This document shows positions 12,601 through 24,600 of a stretch of 64,000 bases of DNA, in pieces. Source of the stretch: Dastarcus helophoroides (Eukaryota > Arthropoda > Insecta > Coleoptera > Bothrideridae); NCBI GenBank assembly GCA_028583605.1, contig CM053332.1, positions 14,186,442-14,250,441 on the forward strand. The letters run 5' to 3'. Both the position numbers and the translations under genes were made by a program. Position 1 is the stretch's first letter; every line of letters starts with the position of its first letter. The notes under the pieces are model-generated. The model was given only the letters and a program-made list of their open reading frames with translations, searched no databases and was not told where the DNA came from.

Positions 12601-15600
12601 GTTGAGTCCCATGCACTCACAAAATGTTTATACTATTCAGGCAGTGATGACAAAATTTTAGACATTAACATAGCATCATCAATGTCTGATTGCAAGCTTT
12701 TTAGTTTAAACACTATATTCTGAAGTTCACTAATGTGGGTTGCAATTCCAACACCCTTTTTAAATGTGTAGTTAAAGAATTCTTGAAGCAAACTGCACTT
12801 TTTTTGTTCAATGTCACCTTCATGAATTTCTGTCAGTTTTTTATACATTTCTTTCGACGTTTTACAGTTCAAAATATAGGTTAAGCACTGCTGATTTATT
12901 GTTGTTACAATCACTCGTTTAGCTTTTGCGTCTTTTCTGTTCCGTTCTGCAACTGGATCGCCTGTATCAGTTGTCCCCGTCGCTGTTGTTAATGGCAATA
13001 TTTCGGTTCCATTTACAATACCAAATAAGCCGTGTGCTTTGAAGGCAATGTCTACTTGGAATTTCCATATCTGATAATTGTCTTTGTCTTTGAGTTTTAC
13101 GATTTGATTTAGTTCTTCTGCGGATAACGCCATTGTTGTTACGATGAGTCGATAGCGTCTTCAATGATGTTTTTACGTTTTTAATTTTTCACGTTTTTAG
13201 AGCTTTCCTGGGCCCATGACCTGTTGATTTATTACTGTTTGGTTTTACTAAAAGTAGCACTTTTTACTATTAAAGAGTTTTATTTTTAATACTAGCGAAC
13301 ATTACAAAAGGAAATACATGCTTGTGTTAAAATATTTTGGGTGTCTAACTTAATAACATAAAAATTACCAACTTATTTTAAATGTTAACAAAAACGACTG
13401 TCTTTTAAAAAAATGTTTTTTTTGGGTATGACTCAAAAAAGTTCAAATTTTGAAAAATAATCCGAAATTTTAAAAACAGTTAAAAGTTTGAAGAAATGTC
13501 GAAATATAAAAAGAACAAAGAATTTTCAAATAAGTTTTCAAAAAAGCCAAAATTTTCGAAAGTTGCCTCCTAGTGGAGAAAAAGAAAATTATTAAAAAAT
13601 TCCAAACTTTCAAAATTTTAGTTACTTGGTGAAAATTAAAAAAAAAGTCAAATTTTGTAAAAAGTCAAAATTTTTTATTAAATATTTTCAAAGAGATTAA
13701 AATTTTGAAAAAATGTCGAAATTAAAAAAAACGATTTAAAAAACTGAAAAAAATCTACAGTTCGCAAAAAGTAGAAATTTGCAAGAATAAAACGAAAATC
13801 TTAAAAAGCAGCGAGATTTAAAAAAAAATTACATAAGCTGCAAAATAGCTTAAAATGTCGAAGAGTCGACATTTTAACAAAATGTTTTGAATTAAAAAAT
13901 TCGAAATTTTCGAATCAAGTCAAAAAAAAGAAGAATTTTAGGAGTGAAACTTGAAAAATGTCGGAACTTTCAAAAGTCTAGGTTTTTAAAAGGTGTCAAC
14001 ATTTTCGCAAATAAAATCTCAATTTAAGTCGTAATTAAAAAAACTAGATTTTTTAAAAACTAATCTTAGAAAATATCGAAATTTTGAGACGATTTTGAGC
14101 CACTTTTGACAAGAAGTCGAAACTTTATAAAGAAAAGTCCAAATTTTGAAATGAAATCGAAATGTTGAAAAACGCAACATTACATTTTTGGAAATGTTCA
14201 TTGTGAAGCTTTCAAAGAAATTTCAAATTTTCGAAAGATAGAAATTTTGAAAAAATCTTAAATTATCAGGAAAGTTAAAAGTTTGAAAAAAGTCGAAATT
14301 TTGAATAATAGTTCGTGAAATAGTTTGTGAAAAAAAAGCCGAAGTTTTGAAAACAGTCCAGTTTAAGAAATAAATTTTAAAACTTAGTATCGCATGCTAC
14401 AAGCTTTTAGGCCCCACGTTGGGCACCAAATTGTTTCCCCATGCAACACATCTCCGAGCACCATGTTGGGCGCCAAATTGGTACCGCGCTCTCATTATAG
14501 ATGGATAAATAAAATGGGGAAAGAAAGTAAAGTAAAATGGGGGAAAAAGTAACAATATGTTGAAATTTGATTGAGGATGGCGGCGTCGGGCTGTGAAATT
14601 TATGCTGATGGCAAGGAAATACCTGTAAGTGAACACAATGTCGTCTGGTTTTGGACGATTAATCCGTTATCAAAGCAATAGTGGTACAAGAAAAAAAATA
14701 TTCTATTGATGTAATAGGATAAGTTTTTTTGCAGGCGACGATAGATATTGTAATCATCAATTGTCATCAATTAGTTATCTAATCAACCCTACAAAAAAAA
14801 TTAATAAAAGTCTTATCGAAATCAAATTTGTGTTATTGTATTCAATTCTGGTTTAATTCTGAGAAAAGTATCCTTTGTTTACAAATCGCCAAATAATTAT
14901 CGCCATTCGCATAGAAATAAAGGCAGGAATATGACGTTTTTCGAAAAGCAAGGCTTAGAAATTGGACAATTATTTATTACTATTTTTAAAATAGCATATT
15001 AATGTATAAGCTTGTCTGGTTAATTTATAAAAAAGAAACTACATTTTTTTATCCTTTCGTTGAATTTCAATAAGCCCAGTAAAGTTTTTAATACTATTTT
15101 AAAAACAACTTAATTAAAATTCTAAGACTCATTGTCGACGTCTTTACTCCAGACGTAACAAACGTACTAATTTTATTTTATGTTTACTGCATATTATTTT
15201 GCATCATCTATATTTTGGACCGAAATACCATTCGTATCTGCCAAGTCTTTGTTTACCACACAAGTAACCAGTGCACTTCTCACGCTCATCCACAAAAAAG
15301 TTAATTATTTAAATATTAGCAACCAATGCTTGTAGTGATTTTTTTTGACAGTAAATCATTTGCTGTCGTCTACAGAAATATTTTAAATTTTATGTGGTAC
15401 CAGGTCATTCAATTAGTCCGTAGGATAAGTAAAAAAAAAACAAAATTTTGACAAAACTCGATTTTATTATTCAACTTAGTTGCCTTCGAGAGCGATACAA
15501 CGAGTATAGCGATTTTACAACTTTTCGATACCACTTTCATAGTACGATTTCTCTTTCTCGTCAAAATAGGCCTCAGTTTCAGCGATTACTTCATCATTGG

Positions 15601-18600
15601 ACTTAAATTTCTTTCCAACAAGCATTCTCTTGAGATCTGAAAATAGGAAAAAGTAGCTGGGGGCTAAATCTGGAGCAATACGGTGGGTGGGTAAGCAATT
15701 CGAAGCCCAATTCATTCAATTTTGCCATCGTTTTCATCGATTTGTGACACGGTGCATTGTCTTGGTGAAACAACACTTTTTTCTTTTGCAAATGTGGCCG
15801 TTGCTTTGCCATTTCAGCCTTCAATCGATGCAAAAGTGCTCAGTAATAGTCGCTGTTGATGGTGGTTCCTTTTTGGAGATGGTCGGTGAAGGTTATTCCG
15901 TTCGTATCCCAAAATACAGAAGCCATCACCTTACCGGCCGACTGTTGCGTCTTTGCCCGCTTTGGATTCGGTTCGTCGACTGCTGTCCACTCAGCTGACT
16001 ATCTTTTGGATTCTGCTGTGTAATAGTGAAGCCATGTGTCATCTATTGTCAAATATCGACGGTAGAATTGCGGTTTAACAGCGCCAAACACTCTGAAGCA
16101 TCGATTCGTTGTTTTTGGTCGACTGTGAGCTCACGCGGCACTAACTTTGCACAGAGCTTTCGCCTACCCAAATGTTCGTGTAAAATGGTAAAAACACTAC
16201 CATCTGATATCTTTACAATGTCAGCTAGCTCGTGCACCTTCAATTTGCGATCGTTCATAACCAATTTGTGGATTTTTTATATGTTTTCTGGAATAACAGT
16301 CTCATTTGGGCATCCACTGCGCTCTGCATCATTTGTGCTGGTACGACCACGTTTAAATTCAGCAATCCACTTCTCTACCATTTGTCTCGATGAAGCAGAG
16401 TTCGGATAATATTTATCAAACCATTGTTTGGTTTCCACTGTATTTTTTTCATCAAAAAGCAATGCTTTATCAAAACTCGAAATTCACTTTTTTCCAATTT
16501 TTTCAATAACAAAAGTTGCTTCGCACAAAATGCTATAACTCACGAATCAATAGTAAGATTGCTGTCAAATTTATACACGTATCGTTTAAAGGTTAGTACT
16601 AAATAAAAATCATATGGAAAAAAATTCTAGTAACGCCATCTATGTGTCATCCTATAGACTTTTTGAATGGACTGTTATAACTGTTTCATTGCAGAGCATT
16701 TAGTTGACGTTATTTCTTAAGTTTAAAATAATCTAATCTAAACGTATATCATACCGAGGGTTCGTACATTTAATGAATGTCGTTGCAACCCATAATACAT
16801 GCAAGTTAAATTACTACTAGTGACTTTTGTGAATTTAGTCGTCGCACATAATCTGATTGTAAAAATAATTTTACCACTTTGATTATATTGCGTGGTCGTA
16901 CCAGGATTTCCTTCAATGGGACCAACAATCATTTTGAAAAATTGATGGGCAAAAATAAAACCTTCCGGCTAAGTAATTTATATGTTCACTCAAAAAACAT
17001 GGACTGAGGAGATCGAATTTCCAGATTAAAATCGAAATTTCGACAAAGGGCCAAAATTTAAGAAAGAACCTTTTATAGAACTTCAAGAAATATCGAAATT
17101 TCGAAAAAGTCGAAATTTCAAAAAAGACGAAATTTCGCAAAAATCGAAATTTCAAAAAAAGAAAAAATTTCCAAAAGTCGATTTTTGTGAAAAAAATGGC
17201 AACTTTCAGAACAAATCAAATTTAGAGAACAAAATTGTAACTTTCAAAAATATTTCACTTAGAACGTTTACTTTATGTAAATTTTGTCATATTCATGATA
17301 TTCAGAAGAAATCTTTTTTTTCAGAATTTCCTAAAAATGTTCAAAAAAAAATGTATTAAAATTTCAATGCAATTTTAGAAAAATAGACGAATTTTGTGAA
17401 AAATTCGAAATTTTGAAAAAAAAATCCAATTTTAAATGAAAATGTTCAGAAACAGAAAATATCGAATTTTGAAATAAAAGTCAAAATTTGGAGAATAAGT
17501 TGAATGCGGAGTAACGAGTTGAAATTGCCAGAAATTAAATTTAAAAAAGAAATTCAGTAACAACAGAGATTTACAAAATGGACTTCGAAATAATAATAAT
17601 ATTGGGGGTACAAATGGAAAAATGCCGTCTTTTCTCACGATTTGAGGCTTCATTGTAAAAAAAACTCGTTACATACTCATTCTTCAAAATAATTTCCATC
17701 GTTAGTTACAACTTTCTCCCATCTTTCTGGCAGCTTCTGAATTCCTCGGCGAAGAAACTGTACTTTTTTTGACGCGACCCACGAATCGATCCAATTTTTG
17801 GCCTCTTCATAAGAACGAAAGTGCTGTCCGGCCAGGTCATGCGTCATCAATCGAAACAAGTAGAAATCAGAAGGGGCGATGTCAGGAGAGTACGGCGGAT
17901 GGGGTAGGACGTCCCATTTTAAAGTTTCCAGTTTTCACGACCTTGAAAACATGTGGTCGAGCGTTGTCATGCAGAAGTATCTCCTTGTCGTGCCTTTTCG
18001 AGTATTGTGGGCGTTTTTCTTTCAGCGCTCGGCTCAAACGTATGAGTTGCGTCCGATAGAGGGCTCCTGTAATGGTTTCGCCCTTTTGCAATAGCTCATA
18101 GTACAGTACGCCGAGATGGTCCCACCAAATACAAAAATCAGCTTCGAGCCATAAATGTTTGGTTTCGCTGTCGAAGTTTATGCATGGTCCCCACGATTTT
18201 TTCCGCTTTGGGTTGTCATAGTGTATCTACTTTTCATCGCTGGTCACGATGCGATGCAAAAAAACCTTCCTTTTTTGTCGTTGGAGGAGTTGTTCGCACG
18301 TGAAAAGACGCCGTTCGATGTCTCTAGGCTTCAGTTCGTACGGCACCCAATGTCCTTGTTTCTGGATCATTCCTAAGCATTTTAAGCGATGGGAAACGGC
18401 TTGTTGAGTCACGCCTAATGAAGTTGCAAGTTCCTGTTGCGTTCTACAAGAATTTTCATCCAGCAAAGGTTCCAATTCAGCATCCTCGAACTTTTTCACG
18501 GGTCCGGGACGCTCCTTGTCTTCCACGTCATATTCGCCATTTTGAGGCCATTCCCGACACGTCCTTTCACTAATAGAAGTGCCAACATTTATTTGCACGA

Positions 18601-21600
18601 CGAATTTTGGTAAGAAACCAAAAAAATAGGGTGGCAACGCTGACGACTGGTGTGGTTTTTCATGTATGGAACTCTCACCGTAAGTTTCTACAATCATTCG
18701 ACGCGCCTCAGCTGCATTTTTTCTCGAATGAAATGCAAAAAGCAACACTTTCCCCAAATGACGCTTGTTCGGTTCGAATGTCGCCATTTTTACGTACGAA
18801 CAAAAGAAAGCACAGTAAAAATAGACAAATGAGATGATGTAGAGTTATTGTCCGATGCCTCAGCTTGCTATATGACGTTTCTGATCGGACTTTTCTAACG
18901 TGGCTGGCGCCACCTCTGGGAAAACGGCGGTTTTCTATTTGTACTCCCAATAAAAAAATAATAATTTTTGAAAAATACCTTGCAATTTGAAAAAAGAGGG
19001 AACTGTCTAGAAAAGTTTCCAAATTTCCAATAAAAAGTCCAATTTTAAGAGGAAAATTCGGATTTTGGGAATAAAATGGTAACTTCAAAAAAGACGGAAT
19101 TCGCGAAAAAATCTGGAAGTCAAAATTTTCAATAAATCATATTAAAAATAAAAATATTCTCAAAAACTTGAAAAATGTCCAAAATTCTATAGAAATTGTA
19201 ATTTGCAAAGGTCTAATTTTGTAAATAGACGCTCTGTTAAAAGCAATTTCCAAAAAAAAAAGTCGAATTTTGAGAAAGAAAAATTGCGAGTTATAAAAAC
19301 ATTGCTTTCAAAATTTAAAATTTAACAAAGAAGTTGAATTTACAATGTCGAAATCCCCAAAAATATGTTGACAATATTTTTGGGGATTTCGACGTTGTAA
19401 ATTAATATTCAACATTTTTTTTAACATTCCTGATCGGATTTTTTGAAAATTTGATCAATTTGGAGAAAAAGGTCGACATTTTTAGAACTATGAACATAAC
19501 TTTTCGAAGGAAAAGTCGAAATAAATAAACGAATTTTGAAACCAAAGTCCAAAAAGAATAATTTTGAAAATAAAATCGAAATTTCGAAAGACGAATTTTG
19601 AGGAAATGGCGGATTTTAGAAAAGAAGTAAGAAAAAAAGTTAAAATTTTGAGAGAAAAAAAAAAGACGAATTTACAGAAAAGAAGGTGAAATTTCTAGGA
19701 ATATTAAAAATTTGTGAAAAACGTGGACTCTAAGAAACTAGTCAAAATTTATAAAAAATCAGATTCTAAAAGGTAATTGTCAGAAAAAGCTCAATGTTCA
19801 GAGAAATAACGGAATCTGGGAAAAAAAGGGAAAAATTTGAAGAAACTTCGACATGGATAAAAAATTCAACATTTTCTAGCAGAAAGTCCAAATTTTTACC
19901 AGAAAAAAGTCGAAATTTTGAAAAGAAAATAGTTTGAAACTCTGAGAAAGGACGAAATTACGAAAAAATGATCAATATTTTACGAAAAAGATCCAAATTT
20001 TGAAAAAAATAAGGTTTAATCTCAGTGAAAATTCGAAGTTTCCTAGTAAGAGTCAGATTTTATCGAAATTTGAAAATTGAAATACACATCTTGTCCCCTG
20101 AAACCAGGAAAGATTAAAAAAATACAACAAAGGTTGCTCTAACGCGTTTCGCTACTTCTGTTGTTTTTTTTTTTAATGTTTCTTGGTTTCAGAGGACAAG
20201 ATTTTTGAATATTGAAGGGTAACCAAGGACCAGTCCATTCCAAAAAAAATTATCGCAATTTGAAAAAAAGCGAATTTAAAGGAAATCAAAATTTGCATTG
20301 ACTCTGTAAGTCTCCACCTTGTCTCAATGTGGCGTCAAAAAATGTCCTAATATTAAGATAAACGTTACGTTTTACAGACAAGTTAAAATTTCCAGAAATT
20401 TGGATTAAAAAACAGTTGAAATTTACAACAAAAATTTTTTTCGTAATTTTGTTGTTTTTCAAAAATTTAAATTTTTAAGAAAATGTCTTTCAGAATCTCC
20501 AAAGAGGTAAATATTGTTCTCAAAGTTTTTAATTTTTTTATCAGAAAATTTTAATAAACAAGTTGAAATTTGAAGAACCAAAAAAGGCCAAATTTTTCGA
20601 AAAAAATCGAATTTTGAGAAATGGCGTAATTTCGGGAAAACCCGACGAATAATAAAATAATTAATTTTTGAAAAATACTTTGCAATTTGAAAAAAAGGGG
20701 GAACTGTCTAGAAAAGTTTCCAAATTTCCAATAAAAAGTCCAATTTTAAGAGGAAAATTCGGATTTTGGGAATAAAATGGTAACTTCAAAAAATACGGAA
20801 TTCGTAAAAAAATCTGGAAGTCAAAATTTTCAATAAATCATATTAAAAATAAAAATATTTCCAAAAACTTGAAAAATGTCCAAAATTCTATAGAAATTGT
20901 AATTTGCAAAGGTCTAATTTTGTAAATAGACGCTTTGTTAAAAGCAATTTCCAAAAAAAAGTCGAATTTTGAGAAAGAAAAATTGCAAGTTATAAAAACG
21001 TTGCTTTCAAAATTTAAAATTTAATAAAGAAGTTGAATTTACAATGTCGAAATCCCCAACAATATGTTGACAATATTTTTGGGGATTTCGACGTTGTAAA
21101 TTAATATTCAACATTTTTTTAACATTCCTGATCGGAATTTTTGAAAATTTGATCAATTTGGAGAAAAAGGTCGACATTTTAGAACTATGAACATTACTTT
21201 TCGAAATAAAAGTCGAAATAAATAAACGAATTTTGAAACCAAAGTCCAAAAAGTATAATTTTGAAAATAAAATCGAAATTTCGAAGGACGAATTTTGAGG
21301 AAATGGCGAATTTTAGAAAGGACTATTGTAAGAAAAAAAGTGAAAATTTTGAGAGAAAAAAAGACGAATTTACAGAAGGTAAAATTTCAAGAAATATCAA
21401 AAATTTGTGAAATAGGTGAACTCTAAGAAAGTAGTCAAAATTTATAATTTATAAAAAATCAGATTCTAAAAGGTAATTGTCAGAAAAAGCTCAATGTTCA
21501 GAAAAATAACGCAATCTGGGAAAAAAAGGAAAATTTGAAGACACTTCGACATGGACAAAAAATTCAACATTTTCTAGAGAAAGTTAAATTTTCAGAAAAA

Positions 21601-24600
21601 AGTCAAAATTTTGAAAAGAAAATAGTTAAAACTGATAAGAGACGAAATTGCGAAAAAATGATCAATATTTTACGAAAAAGATCGAAAATTTGAAAAAAAT
21701 AAGGTTTAATCTTAGTGAAAATTCGAAGTTTCCCAGTAAGAGTCAGATTTTATCGAAATTTGAAAATTGAAATACAAATCTTGTCCCCTAAAACCAAGAA
21801 AGATTTAAAAAAACACAACAAAGGTTGCTTTAACGCGTTTCGTAACTTCTATTGTCTTTTTTAATCTTCCTTGGTTTCAGCGGACAAGATTTTTGAATTT
21901 TGAAGATAACCAAGGACCAGTCCATTCCACCAAAATTATAGCAATTTGAAAAAAAGCGAATTTAAAAAAATCAAAATTTGATTGACTCTGGAAGTCCCTA
22001 CCTTGTCTCAATGTGGCGTCAAAAAATGTCCAATATTGAGATAAACGTTACGTTTGACAAACAAGTTGAAATTTCCAGAAATGTTAATTAAAAAACAGTT
22101 GAAATTTACAAAGAAAATGTTATCGTAATTTTTGTCGTTTTTCAAAAATTTAAATTTAAAAAAAAAGTCTTTTAGAATTTCCAAATAGGTAAATATTGTT
22201 CTCAAAGTTTTTAATTTTTTATCAGATGATCGATCAATTTTTGAGAAAAAAAGCGAATTTTAATAAACAAGCTGAAATTTGAAGAATTAAAAAAAGTTTG
22301 ACAAATGACCAATTAAAGTTGGAAGTGTGTACAACCACCCTACCATACTGATGAGGCCAAGGAAGGCCGAAACTAGTCTATGGTTGCGGTTGTACATATT
22401 TTCAATTTTAAGCACGTTTAACTGTTTAATTACAGAACATTTAATTGGTCATTTGTCAAACTAGATGAAAGTAAAGTCACGCTGAGGACGCTTGTATCTA
22501 TGTTGCGATGCAACCCGTGATACAAGCTTTGCCTCATCTACGTGAACTTTGCAATTGCAATCTGGTTTTCATTAGATTCTAATGAAATTAGATTTTAATT
22601 GCATCGTAATATATAATATATATTTGTAAAATAATATATTCGTATATACAAGGCTTATTATCTCAACTAAAAAAAGCCAAATTTTTCGAGAAAAAAAACG
22701 AATTTTCAGAAATGGCGAAATTTCGGAAAAAGCGAACAAAAATTCGCAATTTTGAGAAAGTCATGTTTCATGTAAGAAGTCAAATTTTATGAATAAATGC
22801 GAAATTTCCAAATAAAAACAGACAAATTTTGTGACAAAACACGAAATTTAAGAAAAGGGTCGAAATTTCGAAAAAATGTTTGAAGGAAAGGGTGAATTTT
22901 GAAGAAGATAAGAAAAAAAGTCTCTTAGATGAATACATATAAATTTTTGGTTTGATGCATAAGGGGCCAAGCACCCTAACCTGCCCTATTCTAGCTACTC
23001 CTATGGTATAGTGTGTTATTAAAATCAAAATAATAAAAAAAACAAATAAATCAATAAAAATTGTGGTCTTGAATGTTAGTTGACTAACTGAGGATTGTAG
23101 CTTATAATCAGAGGCGAAATACAATTAAATGAATTCCACTTATAACAAGAAAATAATGGATCACTTTCATTCTTGCCCATTTTTTCAATATTATTTTTTT
23201 TTATTTTATAATATTAAATAAATCTCAAAAAAAAAAACAATAAAAATTTCAATTCGAGGCCTGAAAACTAGAAACTTGAGCCTTAATTCGCTTTTTTAGT
23301 TTTCTTTTACGGCTATTTTGCGCTAAGGGAAGGTTAGCCTAGCGCGGACCGAGGAAAAATAGGCGGCCGCCTCGCATTCCCAGACCTTCTGAAAAAAAAA
23401 TTGGATATTTTTTTTGTATTTCTTAATTTGAGTAGTTTGCAAGCGTAAAACGGAAATAGACATTTCTACAAACCGAGATTTTCAAAATCACCGTGTGGCT
23501 TGAAAACTAAGAGAATCATGACCAATTTGACATTAGATAGAACCTTTCATTTGATCAAAAGAGTATATTAAAGCGAAAACACCAAAACTTAAGTTTTGAT
23601 TATTAATCCACTACCACCAAAAATATTATTTTTCTTCATAAGGCATCATTAACTGGAATATACTGATTTTAAATGCTTAAAAATTGCAAATTTTATTTAT
23701 AAGTTGCCCTGAAAACACAAATAAATAAATCAATGTTTGCAGACCAAAAAAGTATACTAATCTTATGTATTTACAGCATTGAAGACGACTTTATCACATG
23801 GAAAGACAAATTTTGGCCAACGGTATGCGAACATTTTGGCATTGAATCTACAGGTGAAGACGTCAGCATGCGTCAATATAGATTGCAGGAATTCAGAGAT
23901 GAGATGCCAGACAGGATATTCACAGGGGAAATGGCCAGATTACACTCTCTTAGAAATCAAAGACCGTAAGTTTTGATCTAACTTGTTTCTAATTGTCTTC
24001 ATAATTTATTCAAAGAGTGTTCGTCATTAAGTCACTCAATTTGTGTAACATTTTTCTTTCAGATTAAAGTTAGTAATTTTAATTACAATTCAAAGGGCGA
24101 TTACTTTGATTTATTTTTGGGAAAGGTTTTCCATTTTTATTTCGTTGACGTTTACACGATCTAATTCCACTTTATGAGAAAAAAATGACTTGTTTCTTAA
24201 TTTGCTTCATACTCATATCATGATTATTCATCATTAAATAAAATCAGTTTTTAATTATGTAAAATATTAATTTTTTTGGGATTAATTAATTAAACTGATG
24301 TAATTCCTTGTTATATTTCTTTTTTATTGCTTCAGGCCATACGATGCCAAGAATCCCTTCTTATCCAAAGTTACAGTCAATCGGGAACTTCACAAATCCG
24401 ACGAGAGATCTTGTCGACATATTGAGTTTGACATCGAGGGTTCTAAAATGCGATACGAAGCTGGTGACCACCTGGCTGTTTACCCGATAAACAACTCGGA
24501 ACTCGTCGAAAAAATTGGTGAACTCACCGAGACGGATTTGGACACTATTTTTACCCTTATCAACACCGATGAAGAATCCAGTAAAAAGCACCCATTCCCT

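Larger units (their letters stand above)
9061..13390 (-). mobile_element. Full-length Ty1/copia LTR retrotransposon
   Basis: A 4330-bp element on the - strand. LTRs of 171 bp (9061-9231) and 169 bp (13222-13390) start TGTTGA and end TCAACA or TTAACA. The target duplication AAAAC is perfect (9056-9060 and 13391-13395). The primer-binding site adjoins the upstream LTR and a purine tract adjoins the downstream LTR. Domain order is gag, zinc knuckle, protease, integrase, reverse transcriptase, RNase H. Having integrase before RT is diagnostic of the copia superfamily. All parts carry stops or frameshifts, so it is an inactive copy. Confidence 0.95.
20651..22735. repeat. Array, tandem duplication copy B (contains ribozyme insertion)
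   Basis: Second copy of the 1.7 kb segment, offset by about 1.69 kb and still highly similar. It is interrupted at 22297-22667 by the hammerhead-bearing insertion and then resumes with aagccaaatttttcg, matching copy A at 20586 onward. Confidence 0.85.

Noticed and set aside
22480..22530. CTGAGGA followed by a stem, a possible second hammerhead in the same insertion
   Set aside because: The stem is followed by TTTG instead of GAAA.
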